Of a DNA stretch of 12,929 bases, positions 1 through 6,557 are shown piece after piece. Positions within the stretch are counted from its first letter, which is position 1, and every line of letters begins with the position of its first letter. A model generated the notes under the pieces. That model was given only the letters and a program-made list of their open reading frames with translations, was not told where the DNA came from and ran no database searches. The DNA lies in NCBI GenBank assembly GCA_964629165.1, contig CAZVQJ010000068.1:1-12929 (forward strand), read 5' to 3'. The stretch is from CAWVVV01 sp964629165. GTDB taxonomy: Bacteria > Verrucomicrobiota > Verrucomicrobiia > Opitutales > Oceanipulchritudinaceae. A program made the translations under genes and the position numbers.

Positions 1-347
1 GAAAGGGGAAAACGTCCGCTCTCATCTCTGAAATGGACGCGGGTGCTGACGCCGTTGAGCGGCTCGTATCCGGCGAATGCCAGCGGTTCATGCCAGCCTT
101 GTCGGGGCCCCCAGAGCCCCTCGTCGATTTCATGGAAGACGTTGAGGACGGCGAGGGTTGTATCGAGTGCGGAATACGCTTCTGCCCGCATATCCTCCTG
201 CTTATGGAAGAGGGCGTCGTAGAGGATCTGCTCCTTCGCTTCCTCCAGGAAGGCAACGGCGATGAACGCCATCAGGATGACGAGTGCAAGGACGAGCGCG
301 AGGACACTGCCGCCCTTCGATCGGAGGGATCTAGAAGGTGGGAACAT
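1..347 (-). CDS. gspK: Type II secretion minor pseudopilin GspK (3' part beyond window)
   Basis: GspK caps the tip of the type II secretion pseudopilus together with GspI and GspJ. The frame opens at ATG 347 and stays open to the left edge, giving 115 residues of a family usually about 300 or more long. Seen: a short basic leader ending Lys-Gly-Gly (residues 11-13), then a hydrophobic stretch (about 14-33) leading into FLEEAKEQ, then a soluble part. Near the edge it reads FRDESGRFPL, which resembles the DE-x-G-(K/R)-x-N stretch common in GspK. Position +5 of the predicted mature protein is Leu rather than Glu, which is typical of GspK and separates it from the other pseudopilins. The start overlaps the end of gspJ by 17 bp, suggesting coupled translation, and there is no clear Shine-Dalgarno. 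The name rests on motif, context and order, since most of the protein is missing. Confidence 0.8.
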   Translation of the reverse strand, partial: MFPPSRSLRSKGGSVLALVLALVILMAFIAVAFLEEAKEQILYDALFHKQEDMRAEAYSALDTTLAVLNVFHEIDEGLWGPRQGWHEPLAFAGYEPLNGVSTRVHFRDESGRFPL

Positions 348-1002
348 CCGGGTTTCGCTGGGGAAGAAAGAGATTTCGTTCAACCGATTCGCCTGCGTAG
401 GTGAAGGTGAGCTTGAGATACTGGGGTAAGATAAAGACACCGCCGTCGCCTTCTTCCGGATCCTCGACGATCTCCCAGCGATCGAAATCCGCATCATAGT
501 AGGCATAGCTCATCGAGCTGACATACGGCGAAATTTCGGTGCGAAAGAGATCGTTTCGGTCCTCGACCTCTTCGTCATGGTCGGAATACCAGAGGAGCGA
601 AAGCCCATCCTCATCGCTGAAATAGAGGTAGGCATTGAGGTTGGGTCGCGGCGAGCCATCGCGCGTGAGGAGGACGGGTGTTTCCCGCTGGCGGAACATG
701 AGGAGGGGATCATCGAGATCGCTGAAGCCGGGAGGGCGTGCCCATTCGACCGGCAGGCTGGGGCCGCTCCCATCACCCGGAGGGAGGACGGCTTCAGATC
801 GTTCGAGGGCGTGCTCGAGGAACTGCGTCACGCCATCGATGTGTTCGGGAAAAAAGTCTCCCTCCGTCCCCTGCATCCAGAGTTCTGCGATCGTCACAAC
901 AAAGAGCATGAGGAACGGCAGGAGAATCGCCAGCAGGCTGATCGAAAGGACCATCTCGATGAGGCTGAAGCCCCCTTGAACGCTCTTTCTGACGATTGTC
1001 AT
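331..1002 (-). CDS. gspJ: Type II secretion minor pseudopilin GspJ
   Basis: A 223-residue prepilin-like protein, the usual GspJ size. Its leader of 11 residues ends in Gly-Gly and is followed by FSLIE, so the predicted prepilin peptidase cut is G11|F12 and the conserved Glu is at +5 (E16). A roughly 20-residue hydrophobic helix follows and would sit in the inner membrane before pilus assembly. The body is acidic, and the C-terminus ends in a beta-type segment (YLKLTFTYAGESVERNLFLP) of the kind seen at GspJ ends. The start codon shares one base with the gspI stop (TAATG), so translation is probably coupled. The end overlaps gspK by 17 bp. Placement between gspI and gspK matches the standard G-H-I-J-K order and is the main reason for choosing J over another minor pseudopilin. 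Confidence 0.82.
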   Translation of the reverse strand: MTIVRKSVQGGFSLIEMVLSISLLAILLPFLMLFVVTIAELWMQGTEGDFFPEHIDGVTQFLEHALERSEAVLPPGDGSGPSLPVEWARPPGFSDLDDPLLMFRQRETPVLLTRDGSPRPNLNAYLYFSDEDGLSLLWYSDHDEEVEDRNDLFRTEISPYVSSMSYAYYDADFDRWEIVEDPEEGDGGVFILPQYLKLTFTYAGESVERNLFLPQRNPDVPTF

Positions 1003-1493
1003 TACCAGTCCCAGAAGTTTCGGTTTTCCTCGATGCGGGTGCGTATATCTGCCATCCGTTCGCTCGATTCGGTGGGCTCTGACCAGGTGGGGCGCAGGAG
1101 TTGGAGCCGTTCCTCATGGTTCCACGGCGGAGAAGTCTCACTGCCGTCGAACTCGATCGTGAGGAGAACCTCGAAAAGGTGCGGCAGGTCTGTCGGTTCC
1201 ACGCGGGCGGTCCAGCGGGCGACACCGGCGTCGAGTGTTTCGATTTCTCCGCCATCTTCGAAAACATCCAGATCCGCTTCAAGGATCACCTGACTGCGGA
1301 CAAATCGCAGGTCGTCGAGGTTCTGTTTCCGGTCCTCGTGCCTTTGCAGGGCGGTCAGGATATTGAAGAAAGTCTGGCTGATGAGGACCATCGCAAAGGC
1401 GAACACCGCCAGCGCCATGAGCATCTCGATGAGCGAAAAGCCGCCTCGTGGAAGGCGACGATCCCCCGATGGGCTCGGATCAGGACCCGGCAT
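1002..1493 (-). CDS. gspI: Type II secretion minor pseudopilin GspI
   Basis: A 163-residue protein beginning at ATG 1493. The same frame is open further upstream, but that stretch is a shadow of gspH: it is rich in Arg, Ser and Pro and has no family resemblance. Leader MPGPDPSPSGDRRLPRGG is cut at G18|F19, followed by FSLIEMLMALAVFAFAM; Glu is at +5 (E23), and the MALAVFAFA pattern is characteristic of GspI. A GGAG sequence lies about 7 nt before the ATG. GspI is thought to start assembly of the tip complex with GspJ and GspK. The start lies inside the end of gspH (14-bp overlap) and the stop overlaps the gspJ start (TAATG). The C-terminal half (WTARVEPTDLPHLFEVLLTI onward) fits a strand-rich minor pseudopilin fold. 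Confidence 0.83.
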   Translation of the reverse strand: MPGPDPSPSGDRRLPRGGFSLIEMLMALAVFAFAMVLISQTFFNILTALQRHEDRKQNLDDLRFVRSQVILEADLDVFEDGGEIETLDAGVARWTARVEPTDLPHLFEVLLTIEFDGSETSPPWNHEERLQLLRPTWSEPTESSERMADIRTRIEENRNFWDW

Positions 1494-2058
1494 CGACGAT
1501 CTCCAGGTTCGAGAACGGGTCGTAGCGGTGCTCACTGCTTTCCCCGTTGATCTCGATCTCCGCGATGAAGGGGGTGGAGGAGCGATCCGGGTGGAATCGC
1601 ACGGCGGGAATCGGCGCGCGTTCTTCGCGGACACTCCATGCACTCGTTCCCGTTTTGGGCAGGATCTGATGGAACCGTACCTGCACCGCCCCGGAGGCGA
1701 GTCCGTATCCGCTCTCCCGCGATCGCACAACGTTTCCGTGGCTGTCCGAGACGATGAAGGCCCCCGCTTCCTGATCAAAACGCAGGGTGACGACCTCTTT
1801 GTGGAAGGCGGCCTCGAAGCGGGCATCCCGGACCGCGCGTTTCAGAATCTCGGGAAGCGGCCGGGGGCCGAGGCCGCCCGCCATGCTGGTGACATTCATC
1901 GCCACGACGGCGGCGAGGAGCCCGATCAAGGCGATGACGACAAGGATTTCAACGAGGCTGAAGGCCGCCCGGCGGCGGGTATGCGTGCGCCCACGGAATC
2001 CGCGCCGGCATGCACGGGGACCCGGGTCGGGACGCGCGATGATCGGGTGCGAAGCCAA
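1480..2058 (-). CDS. gspH: Type II secretion minor pseudopilin GspH-like
   Basis: A 192-residue prepilin-type protein, slightly longer than usual for GspH because of a long, Arg-rich leader of 32 residues. The signal core reads A32|FSLVEILVVIALIGLLAAVV, with Glu at +5 (E37) but Ala at -1, where prepilin peptidase substrates almost always have Gly (codon at 1963-1965). The following text (LKRAVRDARFEAAFHKEVVTL, then RFDQEAGAFIVSD) matches the helix-then-strand layout of GspH. The only standard-type start in the open frame is TTG at 2058. The frame is bounded upstream by the gspG TAG itself, five sense codons earlier. An AGAGG lies about 12 nt before the TTG. Assignment as H rather than a generic minor pseudopilin rests on order after gspG and this pattern. 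Confidence 0.75.
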   Translation of the reverse strand: MASHPIIARPDPGPRACRRGFRGRTHTRRRAAFSLVEILVVIALIGLLAAVVAMNVTSMAGGLGPRPLPEILKRAVRDARFEAAFHKEVVTLRFDQEAGAFIVSDSHGNVVRSRESGYGLASGAVQVRFHQILPKTGTSAWSVREERAPIPAVRFHPDRSSTPFIAEIEINGESSEHRYDPFSNLEIVDAGS

Positions 2059-2073
2059 AACTGTCCCGGACCT

Positions 2074-2520
2074 CTACCAGTTGCCGATGTCGTCGTTGCC
2101 TTCGACACCGTCCGGCCCAAACGACCAGATATCATAGCCCCCCGGGTTGTGCTGACCGGGAAAACGGTACTGATAGGGATTGCCCCAGGGATCTCGCGGC
2201 AGTTCGCGGAGGTAGGGCCCTTTCCAGCGACCGGCGGTTCCGGCGGGCGGCGTCACGAGTGCCTGCAATCCTTGTTCGCTCGTGGGATAGTTGCCGGTAT
2301 CGAGCTTGTATTTGAGGAGGGGCGCTTCGAGAGTGTTTTTGACGAACAGTTCCGCCGCATTCTCGCTGCTGCCCTGGAGAATGCCGGTGAAGGCCACCAC
2401 CGTGAAGGCGCCAAGGACAGCCAGAAGGGCCAGCACCGAGAGAACCTCGATCAGCGAGAATCCGGCCGTCGGGCGGGAGTGGGGACGCCGGGGCGAAGGG
2501 GGAGAGGGCTGCATTTTCAT
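2074..2520 (-). CDS. gspG: Type II secretion major pseudopilin GspG
   Basis: The main subunit of the periplasmic pseudopilus, 148 residues from ATG 2520, the usual family length. The frame is open to a TTG at 2583, but that gives an unlikely leader; a second ATG at 2514 is also possible. The Pro/Arg-rich leader of 20 residues ends at G20|FSLIE, with Glu at +5. Diagnostic GspG segments are all present: YPTSEQGLQALV, the RDPWGNPYQYRFPG block, and the C-terminal GGYDIWSFGPDGVEGNDDIGNW region with the acidic residues that form the calcium site in the family. It is the first gene of the pseudopilin set, 112 bp after purL. No convincing promoter was seen in that gap, so read-through from purL or an unrecognised promoter are both possible. 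Confidence in identity is high. Confidence 0.95.
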   Translation of the reverse strand: MKMQPSPPSPRRPHSRPTAGFSLIEVLSVLALLAVLGAFTVVAFTGILQGSSENAAELFVKNTLEAPLLKYKLDTGNYPTSEQGLQALVTPPAGTAGRWKGPYLRELPRDPWGNPYQYRFPGQHNPGGYDIWSFGPDGVEGNDDIGNW

Positions 2521-2632
2521 GGTAAACCGGAAACGAAGGGTGACGTTGCAGGCAAACTTCGCACCATCGGTCCGCCCTGGCAACGCTCGGATTTACGGTT
2601 GCCGCCAACGGATTCGCGCCCGCCGCCGAGGA

Positions 2633-5600
2633 TCAGCTGAAGTAGGCGACACCTGCGCTGAAAATCGGCTGCGGCTCGATTCCGGGCACGTTCTTGCCGA
2701 CAAAAGGTCCCACCCGCTCGGAATGGCCCATCTTGCCGAAAACGCGCCCGCAGGGGCTGGTAACTCCTTCGACTGCGTGCATCGACCCGTTCGGATTGAA
2801 GGCGGGATCCATTGTCGGCTTCCCCTCGTCATCGACGTATTGGGTCGCAATCTGATCGTCGTTGAGAAGATTGGCGAAGGCGGCGTCGCCCCCCACAAAT
2901 CGGCCCTCGCCGTGCGACATCGGAATGAGAAACTCTTCTCCGAGCGCGCATTCGGCCAGCCAGGGAGAAGCGCGGGAGACCACTTTTGTCCGGGCGTAAC
3001 GGCTGATGTGACGCTGGATGAGGTTGACCGTCAATGTCGGATCATCGACAGCGAGCGGGCGGATCTCCCCATGCGGGAGAAGCCCGAGTTTGACGAGTGC
3101 CTGAAAGCCGTTGCAGATCCCGAGGACGAGGCCGTCGCGGTCTTTCAGAAGGCGCATCGTGGCGTCTGCGAGCCGCCCGTGACGAAACGCGGCGGCGATG
3201 AATTTTCCTGATCCGGCAGGCTCGTCCCCGGCGCTGAAACCACCGGGAATGAAAAGGATCTGTGCCGACTCGATCGCGGTACCGAGGCGATCGATCGACT
3301 GGGCAATGTCGTCCGGCCGCAGGTTGCGGAAAAGGACGGTTTCGACTTCCGCCCCGGCGCGCCGAAAGGCCCGCGCGGAGTCGAACTCGCAATTTGAGCC
3401 GGGAAAGGCGGGCACAACCACCAGCGGACGGGCGATGCGGGAACGCGCCTGATAGATCTTTTTGGGCTCGAACCGGACTTCGGCCGGGGTGTGGTCCCCC
3501 TCCGGATGTCGGGTCGGATAGACCTCTTCGAGAGGAGCTTCCCATGCTGATCGCGCGCTTGCGATGGAAAGAGAGACCTCCCCGTGACGGAGGACGGGAT
3601 CGGCCGTCGTTGTGCCGATCTGACGGAATGCCGGTTCCGTTTCGCCGAGCGGCTCGAGGACTTCGAGGAGAAGGTCGCCGTAGAGCGGGGCAAAGAGGGT
3701 GGCGGCATCGATTGCGCCCGGATCCAGTTGCACGCCGATTTCATTGCCGAAGCTCATTTCGGCAAGGGCGAGCGCGATGCCCCCGGAGCCAATGGCGCGA
3801 GCCGCGGCGATCGTTCCGGCGTCGAAGAGACGGGCAACGGCATCGAACGTTTCTGCCGCGGCGGCAAGATCCGGAAGGCCGTGCGCGTCGCGTGGGAGGG
3901 CGACGTGGATGAGCGTCCGCCCGGCCGCCTTGAGTTCGGGAGAGCAGACGCGACCGGCGTCGACCGGCGCCACGGCAAAGGAAACGAGGGTCGGCGGGAC
4001 GTTGAGGTCTCCGAAGGAGCCCGACATCGAGTCCTTGCCCCCGACCGCGGCGGTCCCGAGGACTTCCTGGGCTTCAAGCGCACCGAGAAGTGCCGCGAGC
4101 GGTTTCCCCCAGCGGACGGGATCCTCTCGCAGCCTCTCAAAATACTCCTGGAGCGTCAGGCGGATGCGTTCCCGACGGGCACCGGCCGCCATCAGCCGGG
4201 CGATGGAATGGAGAATGGCAACCTTGGCACCATGAAAAGGACTCCATGTGCTGACGACCGGATCGAACCCGAAGCTCATGACGGTCGCCGTCGTGGTTTC
4301 CCCGGCTTCAACCGGGACGAGAGCGGCCATCACCTCGGACGGCGTTGAGCGGGTTCGCCCGCCGAACGGATGCAGGATGGAGCCCGCTCCGATCGTGCTG
4401 TCGAACATGTCCACAAGGCCGCGCTGGCTGGCGTGGTTCAGGTCCGAGAGGACCGCCTCCCATGCCTGCGGGGTCAGTTCCCGCAAGGTCGGGGAAACGA
4501 GAGGGGAGGACCCGGGTTGGGGCGCCGAAACGTGCACCCGCTGACGCTGGCGCACACCGTTCGAGTCGAGGAAGGTCCGGGGTAGATCGACAACTCTCTG
4601 GCCGCGCCAGGAAAGCCGCAGGCGGCCGGTATCGGTCACCCGTGCGACAACGCTGGCTTCGAGGTTTTCTGCGAGAGCGGCGTTGAAAAATGTCTGCTCG
4701 TCCTCCGGGGCAATGACGACCGCCATGCGTTCCTGCGATTCCGAGATCGCGAGTTCGGTGCCGTCGAGCCCCTCGTATTTGCGGGGAACCGCATCGAGAT
4801 CGATATCGAGGCTGTCGGCCAGTTCCCCGATCGCGACGGAAACGCCGCCGGCCCCGAAATCGTTGGATTTCTTGATCAGGCGGGCGACTTCCCCGCGCCG
4901 GAAGAGGCGCTGCAGTTTGCGTTCGCAGACGGGATCTCCTTTCTGCACCTCGGCGGAGTTTTCGAGGGCATCTTGATCGTGCGCTTTGGAAGAACCCGTG
5001 GCTCCCCCGATGCCGTCGCGTCCGGTTCGGCCGCCAACGAGAACGACGATATCTCCGGGGACCGGTTGTTCCCGGCGCACATGCGCGCGCGGGGCCGCCG
5101 CGATGACGGCACCGATCTCCATCCGCTTCGCGAGGTAGCCGGGGTGGTAGATCTCCCGAACGAGCCCGGTTGCGACGCCGATCTGGTTGCCGTAGCTGGA
5201 ATAACCATGAGCGGCCTCCCGGCATATTTTCCGCTGTGGGAGCTTGCCGGGGAGGGTGGATGCGAAGGGCGCACGCGGGTCGGCCGCCCCCGTCACCCGC
5301 ATCGCCTGATAGACGTAGCTTCGCCCCGAAAGGGGGTCGCGAATGGCTCCCCCGAGGCAGGTCGCGGCCCCTCCGAAGGGCTCGATCTCGGTCGGATGGT
5401 TATGGGTCTCGTTCTTGAACATGACGAGCCACTCCTCCGTCTTGCTGCCGACTTCGACCGGAACAATGATACTGGCCGCATTGATCTCGTCGGAAATCTC
5501 GAGATCGTCGAGCTGCCCGTGGCGCCGCAGCCACTTCATACCGATCGTTGCGATGTCCATGAGACACTCCGGCCGTGCCGTCTCGGGGCCGTAGAGCGCG

Positions 5601-6376
5601 GACCGTATCGTCCGGTAGCGTTCGTAGGCGGCTTTGGCGGGCACATTCAATTCCCCCGGCTCGAATTCGACTTCCGTCAGTTCGGTCAGGAAGGTCGTGT
5701 GGCGGCAATGATCGGACCAGTAGGTATCGAGCACCCTGATTTCTGTCATCGTCGGCTCCCGCCGGGCTTCGTCGCGAAAAAAGGCCTGGCAGAAGGCAAG
5801 GTCCGCGGGGGACATTGCGAGTCCCAGTTCCCGGTGCCAGGCGGCGAGGGCCTCTGCCTGGGCACCGTTGAAACCTTCGAGCGACGGCACGGGGGCGGGG
5901 GAGGGGATCTCGGGAACGAGGGTCCGGGGCTTTTCAAGAGCCGCCTCCCGGCTGTCGACAGCGTTGATGAGGTAACGCTTGATTGCCGCGACCTCGCTTT
6001 CCGTCAGCTCTCCGAAAAGAGCATAGACGGTCGCTGCGGCGACCTGCGGCCGGACGCCGGCGACCAGCTCGATGCACTGCGCGGCGAAATCCGCCCGCTG
6101 GTCGTATTGCCCCGGGAGGTATTCGATCGCGAACACAATGGCACCGTCGAGGGCGGGAAGATCTTCATCGTAGGCGAGGTCGAGAGGCGGTTCCGCCAGC
6201 ACCTGTTCCACCACCATCGACCATGATGCGGCCGGCACGCCGTCCACATCGTAGCGCCGGAAGATGCGCATGGACTGGAGCGTCGGGATCGAGAGGGTCC
6301 CCCGAAGATCGGCTGTGAGGGCGGCTTCAGCCTGTCGGAACGGTGCGCGTTTTTCCACAAAGAGCCGGTGGATCAT
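2633..6376 (-). CDS. purL: Phosphoribosylformylglycinamidine synthase (single-chain PurL)
   Basis: Converts FGAR, glutamine and ATP to FGAM (step 4 of IMP synthesis) in the cytosol. From ATG 6376 it has 1247 residues, the size of the large one-chain PurL. Start choice: MIHRLFVEKR followed by RIFRRYDVDGV fits the family's N-terminus, while the frame also stays open 71 codons further upstream, across the purF start. Seen: linker motif YWSDHCRHTTF (about 215-225), synthetase motif ETHNHPTEIEPFGG (about 322-335), GRDGIGGATGSSKAHDQ, DFGAGGVSVAIGELAD, GGKDSMSG, and a C-terminal glutaminase domain from about residue 984. That domain has PGSNCEFDS, GGFSAGDEPAGSGKF, the nucleophile Cys1088 in LGICNGFQ, and His1218/Glu1220 in GHSER completing the triad. 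No frameshift was seen. It is divergent from purF; the pseudopilin genes follow downstream. Confidence 0.97.
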   Translation of the reverse strand: MIHRLFVEKRAPFRQAEAALTADLRGTLSIPTLQSMRIFRRYDVDGVPAASWSMVVEQVLAEPPLDLAYDEDLPALDGAIVFAIEYLPGQYDQRADFAAQCIELVAGVRPQVAAATVYALFGELTESEVAAIKRYLINAVDSREAALEKPRTLVPEIPSPAPVPSLEGFNGAQAEALAAWHRELGLAMSPADLAFCQAFFRDEARREPTMTEIRVLDTYWSDHCRHTTFLTELTEVEFEPGELNVPAKAAYERYRTIRSALYGPETARPECLMDIATIGMKWLRRHGQLDDLEISDEINAASIIVPVEVGSKTEEWLVMFKNETHNHPTEIEPFGGAATCLGGAIRDPLSGRSYVYQAMRVTGAADPRAPFASTLPGKLPQRKICREAAHGYSSYGNQIGVATGLVREIYHPGYLAKRMEIGAVIAAAPRAHVRREQPVPGDIVVLVGGRTGRDGIGGATGSSKAHDQDALENSAEVQKGDPVCERKLQRLFRRGEVARLIKKSNDFGAGGVSVAIGELADSLDIDLDAVPRKYEGLDGTELAISESQERMAVVIAPEDEQTFFNAALAENLEASVVARVTDTGRLRLSWRGQRVVDLPRTFLDSNGVRQRQRVHVSAPQPGSSPLVSPTLRELTPQAWEAVLSDLNHASQRGLVDMFDSTIGAGSILHPFGGRTRSTPSEVMAALVPVEAGETTTATVMSFGFDPVVSTWSPFHGAKVAILHSIARLMAAGARRERIRLTLQEYFERLREDPVRWGKPLAALLGALEAQEVLGTAAVGGKDSMSGSFGDLNVPPTLVSFAVAPVDAGRVCSPELKAAGRTLIHVALPRDAHGLPDLAAAAETFDAVARLFDAGTIAAARAIGSGGIALALAEMSFGNEIGVQLDPGAIDAATLFAPLYGDLLLEVLEPLGETEPAFRQIGTTTADPVLRHGEVSLSIASARSAWEAPLEEVYPTRHPEGDHTPAEVRFEPKKIYQARSRIARPLVVVPAFPGSNCEFDSARAFRRAGAEVETVLFRNLRPDDIAQSIDRLGTAIESAQILFIPGGFSAGDEPAGSGKFIAAAFRHGRLADATMRLLKDRDGLVLGICNGFQALVKLGLLPHGEIRPLAVDDPTLTVNLIQRHISRYARTKVVSRASPWLAECALGEEFLIPMSHGEGRFVGGDAAFANLLNDDQIATQYVDDEGKPTMDPAFNPNGSMHAVEGVTSPCGRVFGKMGHSERVGPFVGKNVPGIEPQPIFSAGVAYFS

Positions 6377-6557
6377 CGCACGGTTGTGGGGGAGGAAAGG
6401 ATGCACGGCAAGTAAGATGGAGGGCAAATCCGGCGGGCAGACAGGCAACTCGGAAACCTTTTGGAGGAAGCGCTCGAACGGGAGTTCTCCTTTGAGATTG
6501 CGCCGCCAATTTTCGTCGGGCACGGTCGCGGTTTTCTCTAAATTTGGCCCGAAATAG
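6377..6557. promoter_or_regulatory. Divergent purL/purF intergenic region
   Basis: This 181-bp gap between the two purine start codons must carry the expression signals for purL (leftward) and purF-purM (rightward). I see no confident -35/-10 pair on either strand. An AT-richer patch (TTTTCTCTAAATTT, 6532-6545) just before purF could hold a -10 element, but no good -35 lies at the right distance. An imperfect inverted repeat ATTGCGCCGCCAAT (6497-6510) could be an operator half-site pair but is short. No PurR-box or purine riboswitch pattern was recognised. Neither gene has a clear Shine-Dalgarno. The regulatory role is inferred from geometry alone. Confidence 0.4.

Noticed and set aside
1494..1826. 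Upstream extension of the gspI frame
   Set aside because: Overlaps gspH in another frame and is Arg/Ser/Pro-rich; the prepilin leader begins naturally at ATG 1493.
1363..2640. 425-codon open frame on the plus strand
   Set aside because: Runs opposite gspG, gspH and gspI, all clearly coding on the minus strand; the product is low-complexity and Arg/Gly-rich.
4973..6226. 417-codon open frame on the plus strand
   Set aside because: Antisense to purL; no domain, and purL motifs are continuous through this stretch.
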